Assembly (NCBI GenBank): GCA_031963225.1
Contig: JASSUD010000029.1
Location: forward strand, 1-31,991
Length of the DNA: 31,991 nucleotides
Origin: JASSUD01 sp031963225
Lineage (GTDB): Bacteria; Pseudomonadota; Gammaproteobacteria; Burkholderiales; Burkholderiaceae
Direction of reading: 5' to 3'
Shown here: positions 8,567 to 16,192 of the stretch, piece after piece
How positions within the stretch are numbered: the stretch's first letter is position 1
Layout: each line of letters begins with the position of its first letter
The notes under the pieces: generated by a model
Seen by the model: the letters and a program-made list of their open reading frames with translations, nothing else
What the model was told of the DNA's origin: nothing
The model's database searches: none
Made by a program: the position numbers and the translations under genes

Positions 8567-9118
8567 ATGGGTAAGAAAATAAGTGAATCACCTGAAGAAA
8601 CGAATAAAAGATTAAAAGCTATTGGCAATAGATTAGAAGAAGAACGTCAAGAACGCCTCGGCTTGACGCAACAACAGTTAATTGAAGATGCCAATATTCA
8701 ACTTCGCACGTACGCTTATTACGTTGCGGGTCTGCGAGAACTGAATGGAGGGATGCTCCAGAGTTTTATGGAAAAGGGCATAGATGTGGTGTACGTCCTC
8801 AGCGGAAAACGGCAGCCCACACAGTTAACGCCCCAAGAAATTAAGATGGTGGAAGATAGCCGCCGCATGGATTTTGACGTTTTAGCGGCATTTCAAAAGA
8901 CGATGCATGCCATGGCACACGCTCAGTCTGTAGATATCAAACCCCAAAGTGTCTCTATTCAAGGAGATGCGGCCATCGTGGGACAAAATTTGCATGGAGG
9001 TCAGAATTTGCAAGGCCAATATGCGCAAGGCGTTATGTACGATAACCGACTCACCGTACACGCAGGAACAGCGCTTTCTGACGCTGTTAGGGAGGAAAAG
9101 AAAAGCGAAAAGCATTAG
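8567..9118 (+). CDS. HTH-type phage repressor/regulator
   Basis: This 183-residue protein has a Cro/C1-like HTH at about residues 14-75: RLGLTQQQLIEDANI, then a recognition helix with LRTYAYYVAG, followed by FMEKGIDVVYVLSGKR, a phrase typical of phage XRE regulators. I chose the ATG at 8567 because AGAGG (8552-8556) precedes it by 10 nt. The frame is open to 8498 but without a ribosome site. The C-terminal third has a glycine/asparagine/glutamine repeat (VGQNLHGGQNLQGQYAQG) that may form a small beta-solenoid oligomerisation element. It is the only rightward gene in the early region, and its place opposite the early operon fits an immunity repressor. Confidence 0.75.
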   Translation: MGKKISESPEETNKRLKAIGNRLEEERQERLGLTQQQLIEDANIQLRTYAYYVAGLRELNGGMLQSFMEKGIDVVYVLSGKRQPTQLTPQEIKMVEDSRRMDFDVLAAFQKTMHAMAHAQSVDIKPQSVSIQGDAAIVGQNLHGGQNLQGQYAQGVMYDNRLTVHAGTALSDAVREEKKSEKH

Positions 9119-9285
9119 AGGCGCTGCCATTGAGCAGCTTGTGCAAGGCACAGTTATCAACATTCACCGCCATTACACGCTGTTAAGCGTACGTATAAGT
9201 GGTCGTGGCATAGTATTTTTTCTTAGCTTATTCCTTGTGATGGCTCCAGGACCAGCAGTAAAAGAAGGTGAGAAATTCCAAGGTA

Positions 9286-10332
9286 CTACGCAGTACGTTG
9301 TCGAAACTTCCTGCGATGACGCGCGGTTACAGGATCTTCTTGCATGTCTAAATCCAGGCTCGTCGTAAATCCACTGCTTTCGAGCGTATGGGTTGCTCGG
9401 GCAATGCACCAGGTGGTGTCCTCTATGTCGGGTTTGAATCCGCTCAGCGTAACCCGCTTTTCTGGAAAAAATTCTGGCCGTGCTGCTGCTAAGGTGAGGT
9501 TCAGCGTCGCTTGGCTGCGTTGGATGCGCTGCCATTCTGCTTGTGCCGCAGCACGGGCTTCTGCTTCGCTGGGGTAATGTTCCGGAAGTACCTTCAACCC
9601 TTGCCCATTTTCTTTTCCAATCACCACTGATGCACTGGTGCTGGGGGAGGCTTGAGAAGATTTATACCAATATGCTCGTACTCCTGCATAACGCTCTCGC
9701 TCGGCAATGTGATAGCGGTAGCTGGTGCTTGTTTCACGAGTCAGGTGTACTTCATCAAAAGCTTCACCTTGTACGGTGGTGGCAGCTCCTATAGGCATAA
9801 AAAGCAAATACCCATTTTTTACACTCATGAGGGCGCCGTAGCGATTGGCTAGGCGGGTTAAAAAATGCAGGTCGCTCTCGTGGGTCTGGTCTATATGCGC
9901 AATTTGGACGGTACCCAGCGTAGTATCGATTTTTGGAAGCAGGTTTTGTTGCTGTGCGATGGTTTTGACGATATCGGCTAGCGTGACCTTATGCCAGCTG
10001 CGCTCGATGCGCTCTCGACCCGCCCCGCTTAAAGTGGCACTCCGTGCTCTAATAGTCAGTATGTCTGGGGGGCCGCTATATTCAATCTCATCAACAATAA
10101 AATGGCCTTTATGTATCAAGCCGCTATGCGCCCATCCTAACCATATGTGTAGGGTGGCTCCGCGCTCGGGAATGGCCAATTCTTCATGTGCATCGGTGAG
10201 TACGATATCCAGTTGGTCCGATTCTTCAACACGACATTCGGTTAATCTCAGTCGAACCAGCCTCGTAGCTACATGGGCGGTGATGTCTTCTTCTTTTACG
10301 ATGATCTGATACTGGGGACGCAGCACTTGCAT
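9286..10332 (-). CDS. D: Tail protein gpD (late control gene D)
   Basis: This is a 348-residue homologue of P2 gpD, the VgrG-gp27-like hub protein at the baseplate end of the tail. Recognisable parts are the N-terminal VRLRLTECRVEESDQLDIVLTD barrel, KGHFIVDEIEYSGPPDILTIRARSA, SWHKVTLADIVKTIAQQ and LTRLANRYGALMSVKNGYLLFMP. ATG 10332 has AAGGAT upstream. It follows U by a 3-nt gap and is the last gene of the tail operon. It converges with the repressor gene, leaving 167 bp without a clear terminator. Confidence 0.93.
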   Translation of the reverse strand: MQVLRPQYQIIVKEEDITAHVATRLVRLRLTECRVEESDQLDIVLTDAHEELAIPERGATLHIWLGWAHSGLIHKGHFIVDEIEYSGPPDILTIRARSATLSGAGRERIERSWHKVTLADIVKTIAQQQNLLPKIDTTLGTVQIAHIDQTHESDLHFLTRLANRYGALMSVKNGYLLFMPIGAATTVQGEAFDEVHLTRETSTSYRYHIAERERYAGVRAYWYKSSQASPSTSASVVIGKENGQGLKVLPEHYPSEAEARAAAQAEWQRIQRSQATLNLTLAAARPEFFPEKRVTLSGFKPDIEDTTWCIARATHTLESSGFTTSLDLDMQEDPVTARHRRKFRQRTA

Positions 10333-10335
10333 CGT

Positions 10336-10725
10336 TTATCCTTGGATACCTGCCGCATCTCGTTTCAGCTCGAGTGTGAAGTCGATTTTGCGCGCCGTAC
10401 CGTTGACGTAAAACAACGTGGCATTTTCGGTTAGACGCGTAATAACAAAGTTGCCGAGAAATCGCCCCGTTCCACTCACCAGGCTATGCGCTTGCCCGGT
10501 ATGGGCCATATTCCGTAGTATCTCTACCGCAAGCGGCGATCCTTTGAAGGCAGGAAGCAATGCCCCAGTAAGCGTTAACACTTCTTCGCCTGCTCCGATA
10601 AATTGATTAACCGGGCGCGTACCGACACTAGGCAAACTTTCATGCCGCCATGCAGTTTGATGTTGCGTATCTTGATAGGCCAACGTAGGTAAGCTAAACA
10701 CAAAAGCACCGAGTGCCATCATCAT
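10336..10725 (-). CDS. U: Tail terminator-type protein gpU
   Basis: P2 gpU family, about 129 residues, a tail completion protein acting at the end of tail assembly. The start MMMALGAFVFSLPTLAYQ closely follows P2 gpU, which begins MMMVLG. This supports the ATG at 10725 over the in-frame upstream codon at 10740. The ATG overlaps the T stop as ATGA, with GGGGAG upstream for coupled translation. TAWRHESLPSVGTRP and the VNGTARKIDFTLELKR end are family features. Confidence 0.92.
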   Translation of the reverse strand: MMMALGAFVFSLPTLAYQDTQHQTAWRHESLPSVGTRPVNQFIGAGEEVLTLTGALLPAFKGSPLAVEILRNMAHTGQAHSLVSGTGRFLGNFVITRLTENATLFYVNGTARKIDFTLELKRDAAGIQG

Positions 10726-13133
10726 AGGCGTGCTCCCCAATTTTCAGTAAAGGCCGAGCGCAGGCGGGCTTGTTTGGCACGGTCGCGTTGCTCTAACTCT
10801 GTATGGATAGCGCGCGAGAGGCTGGCTGCATCCATACCGGGTGCTGCTTGAATATGCATATGAATCGTATCGCCCCCCATAGAAAGTGCAGGCGCGGTAC
10901 GTGTAGCACGCACAGGAATAGCATTCGCCTCAAAGCGCGCAGGAGGGACTGCAGCGGTTTCTGTAAAACGTTCTAGCCCAGGACGATCAGGCCATCGGGG
11001 TATATGGGATTGAATTGCTTTGAATATACGCGGTAGCAGGCCAAATACCGTAGAGAATCCCTCTAACAGCCCCTGCATCCATTGCACGCCCACTTCCACG
11101 AAGTGCGCGCGCATCGCGGCACATCCGTCTTTGATACGTTCCCATAGAGCAGCAAACTTCGGTCCGAGCATGGACCAGTTTTTCCAGATCAAGAAAGCGC
11201 CGCCGGCCAATACGGATATTGCTAGGCCGAGTGGGTTAGCCAGGGCTAGACGGCCTAACCACAGCAATGCTTGACCGATACCCGTCACTACACTGAGGAG
11301 TTTGGCACCTTGTAATCCTGCTGCCATAAAAGCAAAGCGCATCATCGCTAATGGCCCTAGAATCGCTGCAACGCCAATAGCCGCTACCCCTAATCCTGCC
11401 ACTACGGTCGTGAGCACGGTTAACGCAACCATGATGCCTTTGACCGCTTGGATATGGGATTGGACCCATTGCGTCACTTTTTCAGTGAGTAGGATCGTGC
11501 GTTTCAATCCTTGGTGATACAGCGGCAGAATTTGCTCACCTAATTCCGATTTCAGATTACGCAATTGGGTAAGGGCTTCAATTTCTTGCCCCGTAGTAAT
11601 CTGCTGGGCTCTGCGCGTTACGGTATCGACATCATCGGCTTGGCTATTGAGGCGCTCATTTTTATGGATCTGCGCACGTTGCATCACCATCGTCGTCATC
11701 AGGTTGGAGGCGGTGCGGTTGGTAAAAAGGGTCGCTATGGTGTCCGTGATATCGCTTTTGCGCGTAATACCTTGTCTTTGAAGCGCAGGCAGCAGATGCT
11801 GTTCGAGCCATTCCAGCGGTGAGGCTTTGAATAGATCGCCTCCTTTGAGCGCACCAGCTCCAAAGCCCGTCACCATGCCTATTTTGTTGGTCATCACCTT
11901 TTTAGAATCGAGCAGCCCTAAACGCGTAAGCGCTTTAGCTGCCTTTACCGTGGTTTTGCCTTGATAGAGGTTGTTATAGGCGGACATCAAGCCCGTGCCG
12001 ACCGCATGCCCACCCATTTCTTGAATGAGTGGTTCTAACTGATAATAAAACGCATCTGAGCGCATCAATTTGGCCGCCACCCCCCCGGTTTGAATAACTT
12101 GACGCCATTCTTCAGGACCTACTCGTGCTCCTGTGGCAGAGAGTACTTGCTGCACACGATCCGCTTCTTTTTTGAAGCGCTGCGGATTAGCTAGCCCTCC
12201 TCGCAATTCAATGACCTTCATCATGCTCATCAAATAAGCATCATTGGCCGCCCCTTCTTCTTTGCCAAAAAGCGCTTCGTTGGCAAATTTCATTTTGGAC
12301 ATCGTGGGCAGAACGAGCTTGGCATGATCCAGATCGGCAAATACGCTCATCGCATCGCGCATCATCGTCAGATTCTCCACTTTACTGGTGCCCGTCGTAT
12401 GCAGAGTACGTGCAAAAGCCTGTGCTTCAGACGAGATATCTTTGCCAAAGCCTAAGGCTTCGATGCGGGTATTTTCTAATTCAGCCTGCTTGCCTTCGTG
12501 CAGGGGAGCACGGAGTATATGTAATCCGCGATTACCTACTTGTTGTGCGGCATAGCCTGCGACGGATAAAGAGGTGGCTCTGCCCTGTGCCGTATGAAGT
12601 TGAGTACGGATGGCTGCTATGCGCTGTTCTTTAGCAGCAAGCGTAGCAAGTTGTCCTTGTTGTACTGATAGCGCTTGGGTGGTTGCGGTGATAGATTCGC
12701 GTAGCTGTTTTTCGTGTTGAGTGAGCCGCCCTGTTTGTATGCCTGCGCGTTCAAGCTGATTGTGCATCCCCCCTAAGCGCGTACTTTGCTGTTGATAGTC
12801 TGCACTGAGTTGATGAACGGCGGTACTGGCCTGTGCAAATTTACGAACCAGCGCGGCAGTGGGAACTTGGCTGGCTTCAATACGAGATTTGAGTGCATCT
12901 ACGCGTTGCCGTGCTGCTCCTAGCGCCGTGGCTATGTCACGTAGACTGGTCTGGAGTTGGCGAAAGGCGGCTATTTCTTTTTGGACTTTGCCTAATTCTT
13001 TAAGATGGGCCTGCGTGCTTTTAAAAGACTGCATCAATGCGGTATTGCCGCGCAGCATCGCTTTTAAAGGCTGTGTAACCCGTTCTACCAGGTCTAGCAC
13101 CACACGAAGTTTGAGATCGGAAGCAGCCATCAT
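10722..13133 (-). CDS. T: Tail tape measure protein gpT
   Basis: This 803-residue protein sets the length of the contractile tail and is packed inside the tube. Residues 1-190 are coiled-coil rich. A tape-measure core follows (QAFARTLHTTG, a FADLDHAKLVLPTMSKM region). About 560-650 is strongly hydrophobic, with several alanine/glycine/valine-rich membrane-type segments. A C-terminal MGGDTIHMHIQAAPGMDA segment precedes a charged helix. Position after E/E' and before U matches P2. Two adjacent ATGs (13133 and 13130) both fit and no strong ribosome site is seen. Confidence 0.93.
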   Translation of the reverse strand: MMAASDLKLRVVLDLVERVTQPLKAMLRGNTALMQSFKSTQAHLKELGKVQKEIAAFRQLQTSLRDIATALGAARQRVDALKSRIEASQVPTAALVRKFAQASTAVHQLSADYQQQSTRLGGMHNQLERAGIQTGRLTQHEKQLRESITATTQALSVQQGQLATLAAKEQRIAAIRTQLHTAQGRATSLSVAGYAAQQVGNRGLHILRAPLHEGKQAELENTRIEALGFGKDISSEAQAFARTLHTTGTSKVENLTMMRDAMSVFADLDHAKLVLPTMSKMKFANEALFGKEEGAANDAYLMSMMKVIELRGGLANPQRFKKEADRVQQVLSATGARVGPEEWRQVIQTGGVAAKLMRSDAFYYQLEPLIQEMGGHAVGTGLMSAYNNLYQGKTTVKAAKALTRLGLLDSKKVMTNKIGMVTGFGAGALKGGDLFKASPLEWLEQHLLPALQRQGITRKSDITDTIATLFTNRTASNLMTTMVMQRAQIHKNERLNSQADDVDTVTRRAQQITTGQEIEALTQLRNLKSELGEQILPLYHQGLKRTILLTEKVTQWVQSHIQAVKGIMVALTVLTTVVAGLGVAAIGVAAILGPLAMMRFAFMAAGLQGAKLLSVVTGIGQALLWLGRLALANPLGLAISVLAGGAFLIWKNWSMLGPKFAALWERIKDGCAAMRAHFVEVGVQWMQGLLEGFSTVFGLLPRIFKAIQSHIPRWPDRPGLERFTETAAVPPARFEANAIPVRATRTAPALSMGGDTIHMHIQAAPGMDAASLSRAIHTELEQRDRAKQARLRSAFTENWGARL

Positions 13134-13227
13134 ATGTACTTATTTTGTTTGGAGGTAATATGCGTCTGGTACCTGTTTATCAAAGCAAAAAAGACCAGCG
13201 ATCTTGAATTTGGCCACTAATCACCTA

Positions 13228-13652
13228 CTACCCCTCGCTTCGCTCTCTTGCCCGTTCACGCCATTCCATCAATTCCTCCAGACTCAACACCTCCATATCC
13301 CGTAGTGACCAATGAAACACCGCGGCGATATCCGCTATCGCCTCTTCTACACACCGAGGTAGTCTGTAGTCACCGGCTGGGCTTTGATTAAAAAACCCAC
13401 CACAATCCCTCCTAGCGCTACAAAGTCTGCAGGATCGAGTTGACCCACCTCACTATCGGTCAGGGTCGGCGTGCTAATGCGCGGCAACGTGCGCACCATC
13501 GCATCGACTTCTAGATTGGCTAATGCGACAAGCGATATGCCGCTCAATTCGCGTACAGAAGGTTTGCGTAGTGTAATTGTGTCAATCGTGTGCTCTCCCC
13601 GTTTTAACGGGGTTTCGAGCTGCACGGTATAGTCCGTGGTGGAAGCTGTCAT
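13228..13652 (-). CDS. E+E': Tail assembly fusion gpE+E' (programmed -1 frameshift)
   Basis: In P2 the tail chaperone E is extended into E+E' by a -1 ribosomal frameshift between the tail tube and tape measure genes. Here the E frame carries T-TTT-TTA (13395-13389). Slipping back one base there leads into an open frame that stops with TAG at 13228-13230. The E' part is 53 residues and includes DIAAVFHWSLRDMEVLSLEE and LMEWRERA, the GpE family signature. The fusion is 141 residues. E' has no independent start with a ribosome site, so the frameshift is the likely way to make it. Confidence 0.85.
13347..13652 (-). CDS. E: Tail assembly protein gpE
   Basis: This 101-residue zero-frame product contains LKRGEHTIDTITLRKPSVREL and ends in QLDPADFVALGGIVVGFLI plus a short tail, as in the P2 E family. 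It is thought to act with E+E' as an assembly chaperone for the tape measure protein. ATG 13652 is preceded by AAAGGA. The stop lies 42 nt past the slippery heptamer. Confidence 0.88.
   Translation of the reverse strand: MTASTTDYTVQLETPLKRGEHTIDTITLRKPSVRELSGISLVALANLEVDAMVRTLPRISTPTLTDSEVGQLDPADFVALGGIVVGFLIKAQPVTTDYLGV
13389..13395 (-). promoter_or_regulatory. Slippery heptamer T-TTT-TTA for E/E' frameshift
   Basis: Reading frame is GGT TTT TTA. Both tRNAs can re-pair one base upstream on TTT TTT. It is placed where P2-like phages shift from E into E'. Confidence 0.8.
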
Positions 13653-13683
13653 GCCGATGTTCCTTTAAAAATAGCGGGATGCT

Positions 13684-14193
13684 TTATAAACCAATGGCTT
13701 GGCGTAGAGCGTGGAGCCGATCTTCGCCATGGACCTTTTCCACCCCATTGACCAAATCCATTTCAATTTCTTCGTTGCCGTTGCGCGTGAGCTTGTAATA
13801 ACTAAGCGAGGTGGTAACCTTCATCGTCGCGATTTCCCCCGGTTTAGCTGCGCTTTGTTCAATACTTTGATGGCGTCCACGCACGTCAATTTCTACCGTA
13901 TCAACTTCTGCCGTATTGCTTCTCTGGTATGCGCCGGTAAAACGCAACTGCACCCCGTCATGCTGAGGATGGGCGTATTGCGCTAAAATTTCTGGGATCA
14001 CCCCCGCACAAGTCCATTCCATCTCTAGTGCTTCCTGGCCCATATCAAGATTGATCGGCCCCATCATCCCCCCCGCTCTATAGGGTTCGACTTTGCGTGC
14101 CAGCTTGGGCAAATTCACTTCTAGGACTTCGCCTAGATAACTTTTGCCATCGTTAAACAGGTTGAATAGCTTTAAGGTAGAGGGCAGTGCCAT
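13684..14193 (-). CDS. FII: Major tail tube protein gpFII
   Basis: This 169-residue homologue of P2 FII forms the inner tube of the contractile tail. It begins MALPSTLKLFNLFNDGKSYL and has VNLPKLARKVEPYRAGGM with INLDMGQEALEMEWTCAG, all typical. The ATG at 14193 has AAGGAT five bases upstream and lies 2 nt after the sheath stop, so the two are cotranslated. Confidence 0.95.
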   Translation of the reverse strand: MALPSTLKLFNLFNDGKSYLGEVLEVNLPKLARKVEPYRAGGMMGPINLDMGQEALEMEWTCAGVIPEILAQYAHPQHDGVQLRFTGAYQRSNTAEVDTVEIDVRGRHQSIEQSAAKPGEIATMKVTTSLSYYKLTRNGNEEIEMDLVNGVEKVHGEDRLHALRQAIGL

Positions 14194-14195
14194 AG

Positions 14196-15380
14196 TTATC
14201 CTTGTTTGGTAGCCAGGATGCGTTGGGGGAAATCTGCGAGATATTTATCCGTGATGTGCTGACGCAACATCAAGTTTTCGAGCGGCGGGACGGGGGTGTA
14301 TTCATAGGCTATCGTTAATTTGCCATCTTTAAGCGTGGTGGCGCTGTTGGCCTCCTGGTCATACCAGGCTTTGCCATCGATCAAATACCCAGCCGCTTTC
14401 AGTTCTCTCAATTTGGCATTGATGCCTTCAATCATGAGCGCAGGTAAGGAAGGATGCATCGGTCGATCTAATGCCCACAAATGCGCTTCAGCCATCGTAT
14501 CGGCCAGAACCTGTGCAGTACGGGTGTAATTTTCAAAAGCAAATTGGGGATCGCTAGAAGGAGTACGATCGCCCCAGAATCGATAGCCTTCTTGTGCAAT
14601 CAGCGTCGTCACTTCATTTTTATTGAGATGCCCGGCATCGGTAGCAGGATTTTGTAGATCCCAAAAAATATCTTTGGTGAGACCCGTTACGCCATTAACC
14701 GGTACATTTGATAGCGTTTTATGCCAGCCGGTTTCTTCATCGATTTTTGCGCGTAAGCCCAGTGCGACCGCCGTGGCAGGAACGAAGGTAGATGCCTTTT
14801 TAACGCTATCCCATTGGACAAAGTCAGGCCAGATGATCATGGCCTCGCGTTGACCAAATTGACGACGATAGGCAATGGCTTCCTCTCTATTTTGCGCCCC
14901 ATACGCCGAGATATACGCAAAACCGCGTACGCTCTGTGCAATAGCCACCAGTGCTTGGGCAACGGGTAACGTATCCAAACCCGGTGCCCCTAAAATGCGC
15001 GGTGTGACACCTAAACGAGTTTTTGCAGCTAACAGCGCTTGTAAGCCGGTGTATTTGCCTTTGTCAGTGACGGTGCCGATCACATTCGACGTGGTCTCTA
15101 CTTCGTCTTTACCTTCTTTAACACGCACCACTACAACCAGCGGTTGTGCCTGTGCTGCAATCGCCTCGAGCGTGCGCGCTAAGGTACCCTGTTTACCCGC
15201 TTGGCCTATAGCGGCCCTTACATTTGTCAACAATACTGCCGTATTGAGTGGAAATTGGTCTGGGTTCGCATCATTGGCCGTGGCCACGAACCCTATTACT
15301 GCTGTCGATACCGTGCGAATAGGGCGTATGCCTTCGCTGATCTCAATAACGCGCACTCCGTGGTGATAATCCTCTGGCAT
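14196..15380 (-). CDS. FI: Tail sheath protein gpFI
   Basis: This contractile sheath subunit is about 394 residues. The N-terminus EDYHHGVRVIEISEGIRPI and STVSTAVIGFVATANDA aligns with P2 FI (DYHHGVQVLEI). Later parts include GFAYISAYGAQNREEAIAYR and the C-terminal handshake segment TIAYEYTPVPPLENL. I choose the ATG at 15380 because AGGA lies 7 nt before it and it matches the P2 start. An in-frame ATG at 15404 abuts the endolysin stop and could also serve. Confidence 0.94.
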   Translation of the reverse strand: MPEDYHHGVRVIEISEGIRPIRTVSTAVIGFVATANDANPDQFPLNTAVLLTNVRAAIGQAGKQGTLARTLEAIAAQAQPLVVVVRVKEGKDEVETTSNVIGTVTDKGKYTGLQALLAAKTRLGVTPRILGAPGLDTLPVAQALVAIAQSVRGFAYISAYGAQNREEAIAYRRQFGQREAMIIWPDFVQWDSVKKASTFVPATAVALGLRAKIDEETGWHKTLSNVPVNGVTGLTKDIFWDLQNPATDAGHLNKNEVTTLIAQEGYRFWGDRTPSSDPQFAFENYTRTAQVLADTMAEAHLWALDRPMHPSLPALMIEGINAKLRELKAAGYLIDGKAWYDQEANSATTLKDGKLTIAYEYTPVPPLENLMLRQHITDKYLADFPQRILATKQG

Positions 15381-15404
15381 AGCGATATCCTGTAAATACA
15401 TCAT

Positions 15405-15839
15405 TTAAAATTTTGAAACCGTGCCTGTACGCATCATTCCAGCCAATCGGCAGGCACGTCCTTTAACCTGTGTAGCCCACAGCGAATGCAGCATCGCATT
15501 GGCTGCAGATTCATAATCATGGTGTTGTAGGGCTTCTAAAAACTGGGTAAAACCCAGCAGTTTTTCGATACCCAGATTAAAAGTCATATTCATCAGCACT
15601 CGTTGTCGTACGGGGTCGAGCTGGTTCCACCAAGGGCACTGCGTATGCAAGGCAGCCTCTGCACGCTCGATGTCGTTTAGGCATAAAAAATGACTTTCTT
15701 CTACGCTAATGCCTATCGCCTCTAAATTGCGCCCGATGCCAATCGTGAGATGCCCCTGTGTGTCTTTATAGGGCTTGAGGCGTAGGCCTTCATCGCGCAT
15801 CAGTTCTGCATGCAGCAAACATACATTTTGTCGCTCCAT
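15405..15839 (-). CDS. Endolysin, T4-type lysozyme (GH24)
   Basis: This muramidase cuts peptidoglycan to release virions. Its 144 residues contain the T4-lysozyme triad with exact spacing: E17 in RDEG, D26 in YKDTQG and T32 in LTIGIG. The WWNQLDPVRQRVLMNMTFNLG and GMMRTGTVSKF segments are family features. There is no signal peptide, so it depends on the holin encoded 7 nt upstream. In P2 the endolysin K lies between X and lysA. Here it sits between the fibre and sheath genes. Confidence 0.93.
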   Translation of the reverse strand: MERQNVCLLHAELMRDEGLRLKPYKDTQGHLTIGIGRNLEAIGISVEESHFLCLNDIERAEAALHTQCPWWNQLDPVRQRVLMNMTFNLGIEKLLGFTQFLEALQHHDYESAANAMLHSLWATQVKGRACRLAGMMRTGTVSKF

Positions 15840-15846
15840 ACGTGAT

Positions 15847-16137
15847 TTAATCCTTATTGTGCGTGCCTAAACAGCGCTGTATCACGCTTTCTAAAATCGA
15901 TTGCCCGCTAATCCCCAATGCAGAACCCAGGCCCACCAGCGCGACGGGCGATAAATCAGGGATCATCGCTAGCGCAGCACCCGCTGCCATGCTCAAACCC
16001 GCACCGGCTATCATGCGTCCGACCCAGAGCTGCCACGTCATCCTTTGACCACCTACTAAAAGTTGTCCTACAGCTAAGATCGCTCCTACACCTGCAAGCG
16101 CAAAAAGGGTATTTTTATCGCCGTTATCGAGTTGCAT
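15847..16137 (-). CDS. Holin
   Basis: This 96-residue membrane protein has three hydrophobic segments: about 10-28 (LFALAGVGAILAVGQLLV), 36-59 (the QLWVGRMIAGAG region to ALAMI) and 64-86 (PVALVGLGSALGISGQSI). A charged tail ends in THNKD. It would form the inner-membrane pores that release the endolysin. I use the ATG at 16137, preceded by AAGG. The frame is open to 16479, but that part is a shadow of the fibre gene. The pairing with the lysozyme gene supports the call. Confidence 0.8.
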   Translation of the reverse strand: MQLDNGDKNTLFALAGVGAILAVGQLLVGGQRMTWQLWVGRMIAGAGLSMAAGAALAMIPDLSPVALVGLGSALGISGQSILESVIQRCLGTHNKD

Positions 16138-16192
16138 GCTTTGTTTACCTTGTCTCAATTTTTTCGTGAATGACTGCTGACAGCTGCTTTTC

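Noticed and set aside
8949..9368. 139-codon plus-strand frame with a hydrophobic segment after the repressor
   Set aside because: It lies inside the repressor gene at one end and antisense to gpD at the other. It has no start with a ribosome site. Linking it to the repressor would need a +1 shift without a recognisable slippery site.
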